Notes under the pieces: model-generated
Told to the model about the DNA's origin: nothing
The model's input: the letters and a program-made list of their open reading frames with translations, nothing else
The model's database searches: none
Part shown: positions 6,109 through 12,231 of the stretch, one piece after another
Layout of the letters: each line of letters opens with the position of its first letter
Position numbering within the stretch: the stretch's first letter is position 1
NCBI GenBank assembly: GCA_002480345.1
Contig: DLBY01000167.1
Span: forward strand, 1 to 14,192
Source of the DNA: Phycisphaerales bacterium UBA7812
GTDB taxonomy: Bacteria; Planctomycetota; Phycisphaerae; Phycisphaerales; UBA1924
Length of the DNA stretch: 14,192 nt
Direction: 5' to 3'
Made by a program: the position numbers and the translations under genes

Positions 6109-6547
6109 CCTGTCGCCCGCTGCCAGTCCGCATCGGTCACCTGAAGGTAGTGGCCCGCCGCGACGAGGCGTGAGTTGCCCATTCATGAGCAGACCGTGTG
6201 GACGGGGTATTGGCTCGCGAGCTCGGACTGTCGGCTTGCCCGAAGGTTGTGCCAGAGCCTCGGCCAGGGGGTCAGGCCCGCCCGGGTGATAATCCGCTTG
6301 AACTGGGTGTGTGGGTTGTAGCCGGTCCTGAAGTCGGAGAGTGCCCGTTCCGTCCCGGGCTCCACCTGCTCGAAGACCGCCAGCAGCAGGTCGTAGATCT
6401 CAGGGAAGATCGGGACTTCGCGGGTGGCCCCGTCGGCGTGATGCTCCGTTTTCGGGGAGCGGACCCGCATCGACCGGCGATCCCAGTCGATGTCCTCCCA
6501 TCGGAGGAGGAACGCTTCGGAGGGGACTCGGAGTCCTCCGAACCGGC

Positions 6548-6733
6548 TCAGGGCGATCCCGTCGACACACTCGCCGCGATACTGGCGGTCGCGAACGACT
6601 TCCCGAGGCCCGGCATCCCAGCGATCAGCGAGAGTCTGCCGAGGGGCAGGCGTCCGGGCCAGAGCCAGCGGACTGATTCGGGCTGGATCTCGGACATCTG
6701 GAGCACAACCGGATGGCCGAAGTTACTGGTCAT
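6548..6733 (-). pseudogene. RepA-like AAA ATPase, N-terminal fragment
   Basis: 61 residues from ATG at 6733. Around residues 19-53 it reads RWLWPGRLPLGRLSLIAGMP followed by GLGKSFATASIAASVSTGSP. GMPGLGKS is the Walker A loop, and the surrounding sequence is typical of AAA_25/RepA-like hexameric ATPases found on mobile elements (replication or primase-helicase support). The protein ends just after the Walker A helix: homology stops at STGSP, the TGA at 6548-6550 follows, and integrase sequence begins in another frame. Walker B and the rest of the RecA fold are lost by the same deletion that removed the integrase N-terminus. Its ATG overlaps the end of the upstream CxxC gene frame (GATGACCAGTAA), indicating former translational coupling. 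Confidence 0.75.
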
Positions 6734-6952
6734 CCCCGCGCCTCCACTGTGGGAACTCAACGGCGAACGGACGTCGCTCACGACCGACCTTGCCGATGAT
6801 CGCCGCATCTGCGTAGCGGCCGTCGTTGAGGGCTCGACGCGTTTGTGCAGCGGGGACTGGAGCATCGGGCCGCTGCAATCCGGGCATCGATGCTCGGCGT
6901 CGGTGCCGCTCAGAGTCGCTTCGATTGCGTCGAGGCGGGATCGGATGCTCAT
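6723..6952 (-). pseudogene. Small CxxC protein of the element, with a probable single-base frameshift
   Basis: The frame opens MSIRSRLDAIEATLSG, then HRCPDCSGPMLQSPLHKRVE, with one CPDC pair suggesting a half zinc ribbon. After that the frame becomes low-quality Ser/Arg/Thr-rich sequence, while the next frame becomes protein-like: ALNDGRYADAAIIGKVGRER, then RPFAVEFPQWRRGDDQ and a TAA at 6723-6725. Inserting one base at about 6831-6835 (GAGCC to GAGGCC) joins the two halves into one 76-residue protein, HKRVE-ALNDGRY, whose end overlaps the ATPase start. I infer a one-base deletion. Its ATG overlaps the DUF5681 stop by 4 bp, so it was part of the leftward operon. Function unknown. Confidence 0.6.
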
Positions 6953-7293
6953 AACTGGGCCTCCGTGTCCGGCGGGAGCAAGGCGGTTTCCAGACGCTCT
7001 AGGCGGGCAAGGGTGTCACTGTCAGTCGGTCGTCCGAGAGTGCGACTCAGCAACTCGCGAACGGCCTGAACATCACCGGTTTTCGCGTTCACGATGAGTG
7101 CTGCGGCGATGTCCGCGATGTCCTGCTCGGATACGGCGTTCAAGAGCGCGTGACGAAGTCGCTCCGACCTCGCGCCTGGCGGGTTGCCAGGTCCGCCCGG
7201 GTTGCCCCGAGTGAACCTGCCCCGGCCGTCACGCCCGTTGGGTGACGGTGGTGTTTTCCATTGATTATTTGAATCAAGCTGATTTGTTTGCAT
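6949..7293 (-). CDS. DUF5681 domain protein
   Basis: 114 residues. Residues about 17-45 carry the DUF5681 hallmark (NGRDGRGRFTRGNPGGPGNP), a basic Gly/Pro-rich stretch, followed by a helical region with LRHALLNAVSEQDIADIAAA and KTGDVQAVRELLSRTLGRP. DUF5681 proteins are small, of unknown function, common on mobile elements, and look like DNA-associated (ParB- or terminase-small-subunit-like) proteins; that role is inference. It is the first gene of the leftward element operon, overlapping the next start by 4 bp. A TATACT stands 6 bp before the ATG, so the mRNA may be leaderless. It appears intact, unlike its partners. Confidence 0.8.
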   Translation of the reverse strand: MQTNQLDSNNQWKTPPSPNGRDGRGRFTRGNPGGPGNPPGARSERLRHALLNAVSEQDIADIAAALIVNAKTGDVQAVRELLSRTLGRPTDSDTLARLERLETALLPPDTEAQL

Positions 7294-7343
7294 TCTGATA
7301 GTATATCAGATCAGGAGTCGCTACCACTATCTTCGAATGCAAA
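7287..7343. promoter_or_regulatory. Long interrupted inverted repeat in the divergent promoter region
   Basis: TTTGCATTC (7287-7295) pairs with GAATGCAAA (7335-7343), and just inside it GATAGT (7297-7302) pairs with ACTATC (7326-7331): a 15-bp imperfect stem around a 23-nt loop. Overlapping it is CTGATAgtaTATCAG (7295-7309), and next to it TTGATT/AATCAA (7261-7266/7272-7277). The repeats cover the start codon of the leftward DUF5681 gene and a TATACT hexamer (minus strand, 7305-7300). The AT-rich composition contrasts with the GC-rich surroundings. It fits an operator region controlling the element operon. Confidence 0.5.
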
Positions 7344-7481
7344 TTGCGTTCAATATCGCGTATGTCGATAGCGAACTGTCGACTTCAGCCGCAGATGCAA
7401 TACGCTCCACTCCCGGGATTGTCGTCAGGCTGGGCGACATTTCGGTTGCAGGCCCTCGCCCGACTTGAGGAGAGAGAAGAG

Positions 7482-10400
7482 ATGCCCATTGCGTTCAACA
7501 GGAGCGGTTTCGCTGTCGCGTTGTCTTTCGGGGCTGTGGGAGCCGCGATCGGTGGATCACCGACGGTGTGCTTCCCCGTGGTCTCGACGCCGCTCGCGCC
7601 GGGCACCTTCCGGTTCTATCTGGATGATGTGAGTGGTGACGGGATCGAGGACTTGATCACGGTGAGTTCCGGGGAAATCCGGCTAGCCTCAGGGTTGCCC
7701 GGTGGTGGATTCGGGTCGGTATCAGATGTGTTTCAGTTCGACAGTCTGCCGGTCTCTGTCGCGACCGGGGATCTCAACGGCGATGCACTCACGGACCTTA
7801 TCTCCGCGAATCTCGTGCTCTCGTCCAGCGGGGAACTGGCCGTGCTGCTCAACAACGGTGAGGGCGGATTCGACCTCCAGGCATCGGGGCCGGCCTTTCT
7901 CCGCCCGTATGACATTGACCTCGCGGATTTCGACAACGACGGCGATCTGGACGCGGTGATCGCGACCCGCTCGGGGAGGCTCCTCGTCGCGTTCAACTCG
8001 GGATCCGGCGACTTCAGCGATCGGATCGAGATCTCTATCCTGTACACGCCGTTCAGCGTTTCGGCGTTCGATGTTGACGCAGACGGGTTGATCGACATCG
8101 TCGCGGGGTGTGACGATTCAGGTTCTGATCCTGAGTCCCTCCGCGTCTTCCGGAACGTGGGTGGCCGGGTGTTTTCGCCGTTGAGCGTCCTGCCGCTTCC
8201 GATGACACCATTGCAGATGGAAGCCGTCGATCACGACGGAGACGGGGACACCGATCTGGTTACCCCGGTCGCTCTCGAAACCGGTGACCCGGGAGTGTCG
8301 ATTCTCGAGAATGACGGCAACGGCGTGTTTGTTCAGGTCGGGACCCCGACGTCGAGTTTCATTTCGATGTTGGCGGTCGGAGATGTCAACAGCGACGGTG
8401 CGCCGGATGTCGTCTACTCCGGATTCGGTCCCGACGGCGGGGTGCTGATCAACAACGGCTCCGGTGCGTATCCGATCGATCTCAGCGTCGATGCACTCGC
8501 CGGTGCGACGGATGTCGGCGTGCTCGACAATACCGGGGACGGCTTCCCCGATCTTCTCGCTATCGCACCGGGTGACAGTCTCATCACGCTCGAGAATCTC
8601 GGGAACAACGAGTTCGAGTCGTTCGTCACGACCACCACCGCGCCCGATCTCAGATCGCTCCTTATCACCGACCTGAACGGTGATGACGTGCCGGACAGCA
8701 TCACCGCCCACTTTCTCGACGATGTCGTCGAGGTCGGTTTCGGGACCGGTAGCGGCGATTTCGTTCCACAGCAGCTTCTCCTAGCCGGCGATGGCCCGGT
8801 CGACATCGAGGCCGCCGACCTCGACGGCGACGGCGATCGGGATGCTGTCGTGCTCCACAGTCGGGACCGGACGGTGTTGCCGCTGCTCAATGACGGAAGC
8901 GGCGTGCTGGTCGCGGCTTTTCCGATCCAGGTTCCGGGGGGAGAGCACCTTGTGCTCGCAGATCTCGACGGGGACGGGGATCACGACATTGCCGCGACTT
9001 CGACGCAGGACGCGATGCTCTGGACATTGCTCAACGACGGGACTGGCGACTTTGCATCGCTCATCGAAGTCGCCGTTCCAGGGGAGCCCGGGGGCATTGT
9101 CGCGGGCGACTTTGATAAGGACGGGCTCATCGATCTCGCGATCGCGAATCGGGTATTCCGCAACGTCGATCTTCTTCACGGCAACGGAAGCGGGGATTTC
9201 GACGGACCGCTTACCATCCAGACGAACTTCACGCCGCGTTCGGCCACCGGATCGGATATCGACGGCGATGGGTTACCTGATCTCGTTGTCGGTGTGGAAG
9301 ACCTGTTCGGTTTCTACGTTGTCCGGAGTCCCGCTTCGGGCGGGGCGCAGCTTGAGGGTCCGTTCCCGACAGTCCTGGAGCCGATCCGGACCGAGTTGCT
9401 AGACATCGACGATGACGGTGACCGGGATCTGATCGTCGCGAGCGCGGCCTCGACACGCGGTGGGGGAGTTGCCATTCATCTGAACGACGGAGCGGGCAAC
9501 TTCGGCGTGCCGGTGATCTACGCGAACTCGGTGTCGTTCTTCCGCGATCTCGTTGTTGCGGACTTCAACACCGACGGGAAACCAGACCTGGCGCTGCCGA
9601 GCGCTGTTCGGGACTCCGTTTCTGTCCTCGTGAACAACGGCGATGGGACCCTCGCGCCGGAGCAGACGACGCAGCTCGGCTTCGAGCCGGCCGCCGTCGA
9701 TGCCGCTGATCTTGACGGCGACGGTGACCCGGACCTAGCCGTCCTTCGCGCGTTCGGCCTCCGCATCGAACTTCTCCGTAACGACGGCGGCCAGATGTCC
9801 GCCTGGCAGTCGATCGCAGTCCCGCAAACCACCACCGCGATGACTCTGGGAGACTTCGATCAGGATGGGGACCCGGATCTGGTCGTCGCGGCCGGAGGAA
9901 CGCTCGGCATCTGGAGCAATGAGGGTGCCGGCGTGTTCATCGAGGGGCCGACGACGGTACTCGAAGACGATGTTCTCAGGCTGGTCGCCATCGACGCGGA
10001 AGGCGATGGTGTGATCGATCTCGCGGCTGTGTCCGTTTTCCCCCAGAGGGTCTTCCTGCTCCGAAATGACGGTGCCGCCACCTTCTCGCGGGTGGGGGAG
10101 TTTGCAGCAGACCAGGAGATTTACGATCTTCGCACGGACGACATCGATGGAGACGGGAATCCCGATCTGACCTGCGTCGATTCCCGGAGCGGAAAGGTGT
10201 ACTCGTACCTCAATCGCGGAGATGGGAGTTTCGCGGCGGCGGACAGCATCGGGATCACCGGCCGCCCGGCCGAGCTCGGTGTTGCAGACTTCAATGCCGA
10301 TCAGCGTCCCGATCTCGTTGCACTCCAGCCGCGGGTGAACGCCATGCTGGGGCAAGTGGAGATTCTCACGAATCTCGGCGAAGGGAACTGGTCGGTCGGC

Positions 10401-10874
10401 GGTCCGCTCCTCGTCGATCGGGGGCCCGTCCGGATGGCGGTCGGAGACTTCGACGATGATGGCGATCCTGACCTGGCGGTTTCGACCGACAACGTGGCCG
10501 GTGACACCGGTCGTCCCGGGGTCAGTCTCCTGTTCAACAGCGCCGGCGTGATCAATGACGAGGAGACGATCCTCGCTGGGTCGGCACAGCCGGGCGCTCT
10601 CGTCGCGGCCGATGTCGACCAGGATCAGAGAATGGACATCGGGGTCGTCCTTTCACACTCACGGATCGCCGTCTACCTGAATCAATGCGAGGGCGATGGG
10701 TGCGGAGTCGCGGATCTTGCCGAGCCCTTCGGCGTTCTTGATCTCTCGGACATCACGGCCTTTGTCTCGGGCTTCCTGGTACAGGACCCGATCTCGGACC
10801 TCGACGGCAGCGGGGTCTTCGATCTGGGGGACATCACGCTGTTCGTCACGAGCTTCGTCGCGCCGTGCCCGTGA
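7482..10874 (+). CDS. Large secreted FG-GAP/VCBS repeat protein with GC-type dockerin-like C-terminus
   Basis: 1130 residues. The start is ATG 7482, with GAGGAGAG 7 bp upstream; an upstream open frame from 7344 has no good start. The N-terminus MPIAFNRSGF plus the hydrophobic AVALSFGAVGAAIGG is a Sec signal peptide. From residue 49 to about 1054 there are 21 calcium-binding-type motifs of the form DxDxDGxxDL (for example DLDGDGDRDAV, DFDQDGDPDLV), spaced about 50 residues apart and each followed by an LLNDGxGxF-like strand. This is the pattern of integrin-like FG-GAP beta-propellers; 21 units would make three seven-bladed propellers. The last 56 residues are two halves, DLAEPFGVLDLSDITAFV and SDLDGSGVFDLGDITLFV, flanked by cysteines. 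This is the GC-type dockerin-like anchor of Phycisphaerae exported proteins. Likely a surface protein for adhesion or polymer binding. It lies inside the att repeats. Confidence 0.9.
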   Translation: MPIAFNRSGFAVALSFGAVGAAIGGSPTVCFPVVSTPLAPGTFRFYLDDVSGDGIEDLITVSSGEIRLASGLPGGGFGSVSDVFQFDSLPVSVATGDLNGDALTDLISANLVLSSSGELAVLLNNGEGGFDLQASGPAFLRPYDIDLADFDNDGDLDAVIATRSGRLLVAFNSGSGDFSDRIEISILYTPFSVSAFDVDADGLIDIVAGCDDSGSDPESLRVFRNVGGRVFSPLSVLPLPMTPLQMEAVDHDGDGDTDLVTPVALETGDPGVSILENDGNGVFVQVGTPTSSFISMLAVGDVNSDGAPDVVYSGFGPDGGVLINNGSGAYPIDLSVDALAGATDVGVLDNTGDGFPDLLAIAPGDSLITLENLGNNEFESFVTTTTAPDLRSLLITDLNGDDVPDSITAHFLDDVVEVGFGTGSGDFVPQQLLLAGDGPVDIEAADLDGDGDRDAVVLHSRDRTVLPLLNDGSGVLVAAFPIQVPGGEHLVLADLDGDGDHDIAATSTQDAMLWTLLNDGTGDFASLIEVAVPGEPGGIVAGDFDKDGLIDLAIANRVFRNVDLLHGNGSGDFDGPLTIQTNFTPRSATGSDIDGDGLPDLVVGVEDLFGFYVVRSPASGGAQLEGPFPTVLEPIRTELLDIDDDGDRDLIVASAASTRGGGVAIHLNDGAGNFGVPVIYANSVSFFRDLVVADFNTDGKPDLALPSAVRDSVSVLVNNGDGTLAPEQTTQLGFEPAAVDAADLDGDGDPDLAVLRAFGLRIELLRNDGGQMSAWQSIAVPQTTTAMTLGDFDQDGDPDLVVAAGGTLGIWSNEGAGVFIEGPTTVLEDDVLRLVAIDAEGDGVIDLAAVSVFPQRVFLLRNDGAATFSRVGEFAADQEIYDLRTDDIDGDGNPDLTCVDSRSGKVYSYLNRGDGSFAAADSIGITGRPAELGVADFNADQRPDLVALQPRVNAMLGQVEILTNLGEGNWSVGGPLLVDRGPVRMAVGDFDDDGDPDLAVSTDNVAGDTGRPGVSLLFNSAGVINDEETILAGSAQPGALVAADVDQDQRMDIGVVLSHSRIAVYLNQCEGDGCGVADLAEPFGVLDLSDITAFVSGFLVQDPISDLDGSGVFDLGDITLFVTSFVAPCP

Positions 10875-11105
10875 GAAGAGACTTCACCGGGCGCTCCGCG
10901 AACATCGTCTCGATCGAGCTCGCCGGCTCCCGCCGGTCACCGGTAGTTCGGGTGATCTACTGCTGGACACATCACCGAGCTACCTCGAACCTATGACGTT
11001 CTTGATGATCGCGAGTATGTCTCGCTGGGCGGTTTGTGGAAGTAGTGTCCAGGACTTGATCAGGAACGAGAGGTTCGCCTTACTAGATGTCGGAGCGGCG
11101 CGATC

Positions 11106-11124
11106 TGCGCCGGATTCTGCGCCG
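11106..11124 (+). repeat. 19-bp near-repeat at right end of the element
   Basis: TGCGCCGGATTCTGCGCCG differs from 6090-6108 by one base and has the same orientation. It ends 42 bp before the right att core. Confidence 0.3.
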
Positions 11125-11166
11125 TTGCTGGAGGAAACGGTCAAACGGCTCGGCGAAATCGCGTTT

Positions 11167-11192
11167 GTTCGAGTCCTTCGGGGGGTACTTTC
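11167..11192 (+). repeat. Right attachment-site copy (26-bp direct repeat)
   Basis: Identical to 5932-5957. Upstream there is no anticodon stem or 5' tRNA sequence, so only the 3' end of the tRNA is duplicated here. The terminator that would naturally follow the tRNA is on this side, which makes it the original chromosomal right half (attR). Confidence 0.7.
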
Positions 11193-11228
11193 ACAAGCCC
11201 TCGCAATGCTGGGGCTTGTGTCGTTTTT
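11192..11228 (+). terminator. Intrinsic terminator following the att/tRNA 3' end
   Basis: CACAAGCCC (11192-11200) and GGGCTTGTG (11212-11220) form a perfect 9-bp stem with an 11-nt loop, followed by TCGTTTTT. The T-run is on the plus strand only, so it terminates rightward transcription, consistent with the end of the ancestral tRNA transcription unit. Confidence 0.7.
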
Positions 11229-11326
11229 GGATTGCTCGCTTGGGACTTCGAACCCGGGCCCATTCCCTTTGGCGACCCGATGCGGTGTCCCATCGGACCG
11301 AACGCTGTCGCGTAAGTGTCCGACGA

Positions 11327-12004
11327 TCAGCCGCTCGCGGGCAGGACCTGCGCGTGAATCCAGTCAGCTTCGAGGCGGAACGGACCGTCGAGGCCGTCGT
11401 CGATCATCAGGCCGATGCCTTCGATTTTCGCCGGATCGAGCGGCTCAACGCGACCGGTGATCGCTCGTCCGCGGACCATCGGGACGAAGTCAGAGAACGC
11501 GACAAACACCTCTTGCCATGCTTCGGGTGTCTCCAAGGGGTCGCCCTCTGTGTTGATCAGCGGCTTGGTCTTGAACTCGCCTCGGTAAAAGACATTGCCG
11601 TTGTCATAGCTGAGCCCGGTGAACACATGGAAGACATATCGCCGTCCATCGGCTCGGACGCGAGCGCCGAGGCCGTCGAATCCTGTCAGGTCCCATTGTT
11701 TGTCGCTCGCGCGGATCGAGGCGAATCCGCCTCCGTTGGTGTTGGTCGAGCCCCTGAAGACCATCACGCCGTTCTGGATCTTGCCCCCGCCGAGCGAACG
11801 CCCGCCCATGATGTTGTCGTTGACGATCCGCCACTCGCCTGAGAGGTCATCGAAGCGTGGTGAGTCTCCCTCGAATTCTGCAAGCATCCGCGTTTTCGAA
11901 TGTTCGTTCGCGGACATGATCGCCGAGCCCTCGCGGTTGGGAACGATGCAACCGGTCATCGATCCAGCGATCACAACGAGTCCGGCGTAGAGACTGCGGA
12001 ACAT
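11327..12004 (-). CDS. CIA30-domain lipoprotein
   Basis: 225 residues from ATG 12004, which has GGAGG 9 bp upstream. A lipoprotein-type signal, MFRSLYAGLVVIAGSMTGC, puts the lipid-modified Cys at 19, although Met at -3 is an atypical lipobox. From about residue 42 to 220 it is a CIA30 (complex I intermediate-associated protein 30, PF08547) beta-sandwich: WRIVNDNIMGGRSLGGGKIQ, FASIRASDKQWDLTGFDGLG, YRGEFKTKP, WQEVFVAFSDFVP, then GIGLMIDDGLDGPFRLEADW. In bacteria this galactose-binding-like fold is found in exported proteins with no proven enzymatic role. It follows the beta-helix/SMP-30 gene in the same direction after a 227-bp gap. The frame is also open upstream to 12235 but that part is low-complexity, basic and precedes the signal peptide, so it was not included. 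Confidence 0.85.
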   Translation of the reverse strand: MFRSLYAGLVVIAGSMTGCIVPNREGSAIMSANEHSKTRMLAEFEGDSPRFDDLSGEWRIVNDNIMGGRSLGGGKIQNGVMVFRGSTNTNGGGFASIRASDKQWDLTGFDGLGARVRADGRRYVFHVFTGLSYDNGNVFYRGEFKTKPLINTEGDPLETPEAWQEVFVAFSDFVPMVRGRAITGRVEPLDPAKIEGIGLMIDDGLDGPFRLEADWIHAQVLPASG

Positions 12005-12231
12005 GCGGAAAAACCTCCATGATCGGTTCTCGTCTTTTTTGTTTCGCCCCATGCGCCCGGCTGGATGCTGATTGAGCGTGACGACGAATCGGCGCGGAAG
12101 CGGCTGCTTTGCTCGGTTTCGATCTCCTGTGTCTGTTCCGCTGCCTCGTTGGTTGAACGACTGTCGCGACAGGCGCGCGAACAACCCGGTTTTGTGCTGC
12201 TGCTCGTCATTCGCGCGGATGCGACGGCGGC
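12005..12231 (-). other. Intergenic gap upstream of the CIA30 gene
   Basis: 227 bp. The only clear element is the GGAGG ribosome-binding site just upstream of 12004. A TTTTTT run at about 12035-12040 on the plus strand (A-run on the minus strand) has no stem beside it. The long in-frame extension of the lipoprotein through this gap looks like non-coding low-complexity sequence. I see no promoter with confidence. Confidence 0.4.

Larger units (their letters stand above)
5880..6555 (-). pseudogene. Tyrosine recombinase (phage-type integrase), C-terminal catalytic part with in-frame stop
   Basis: Reading leftward, the frame gives ALSRFGGLRVPSEAFLLRWE with the first catalytic Arg, SPKTEHHADGATREVPIFP, then PWPRLWHNLRASRQSELA with the HxxR box. 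A TGA at 6183-6185 stands where the family has Trp (VC-S-stop-MGN for VC-A-W-xGN). The same frame continues through GNSRLVAAGHYLQVTDADW, with the Tyr nucleophile, to a stop at 5880-5882. The last residues (RRTRTFNPLIKS) are the tRNA read backwards. The N-terminal arm- and core-binding domains are missing: at about 6548-6560 the sequence switches to an ATPase gene in another frame. It would have integrated the element at the tRNA. Two independent lesions make it non-functional. An ATG after the stop could yield only a 100-residue tail. Confidence 0.85.
5932..11192. mobile_element. Putative tRNA-Lys-integrated element bounded by 26-bp direct repeats
   Basis: Five facts support this. There is a perfect 26-bp repeat at each end. 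The left copy is the 3' end of a tRNA-like gene. An integrase gene abuts the left copy and runs into the tRNA. DUF5681, a CxxC protein and a RepA-like ATPase, which commonly accompany such integrases in planctomycetes, lie next to it. Beyond the right copy is a terminator hairpin of the kind that follows a tRNA gene. The length is 5,261 bp. The integrase and ATPase are broken, so the element should be unable to excise by itself. The secreted FG-GAP gene lies between the repeats and is therefore inferred cargo. The alternative is that the right repeat is a leftover of another event and the FG-GAP gene is chromosomal. Confidence 0.55.
10875..11326. other. Gene-free stretch holding the right end of the element
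   Basis: Between the FG-GAP stop and the CIA30 stop (two converging genes) no coding sequence is supportable. Open frames here are extensions of other readings with no domain. The region contains a short CCGGC/GCCGG inverted repeat near 10922-10935 without a T-run, the 19-bp repeat at 11106-11124, the right att copy and a terminator hairpin. Confidence 0.6.

Noticed and set aside
6198..7097. Long plus-strand open frame of 299 codons
   Set aside because: It is antisense to the integrase, ATPase, CxxC and DUF5681 frames, which carry recognisable motifs; the plus-strand reading has none.
7344..7481. Upstream extension of the FG-GAP protein by 46 codons from a TTG
   Set aside because: The ATG at 7482 has a strong ribosome-binding site and begins a clean signal peptide; the extension would bury it.
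8118..8711. Minus-strand open frame opposite the FG-GAP gene
   Set aside because: A mirror of the repetitive Asp/Gly codons; similar open frames recur along the whole gene.
7482..10874. Regularly spaced GATCTCGACGGCGACGG-like words suggesting a CRISPR or satellite array
   Set aside because: They are codons of the DxDxDG motifs in one open frame with variable spacing and sequence.
11240..11262. GGGTTCGAAGTCCC-like sequence on the minus strand resembling a tRNA T-arm
   Set aside because: No anticodon arm or acceptor strand can be found around it; the T-stem is also incomplete.
10696..11460. Plus-strand open frame of 254 codons across the end of the FG-GAP gene
   Set aside because: It overlaps the dockerin region in another frame, passes through the att repeat and terminator, and has no domain.
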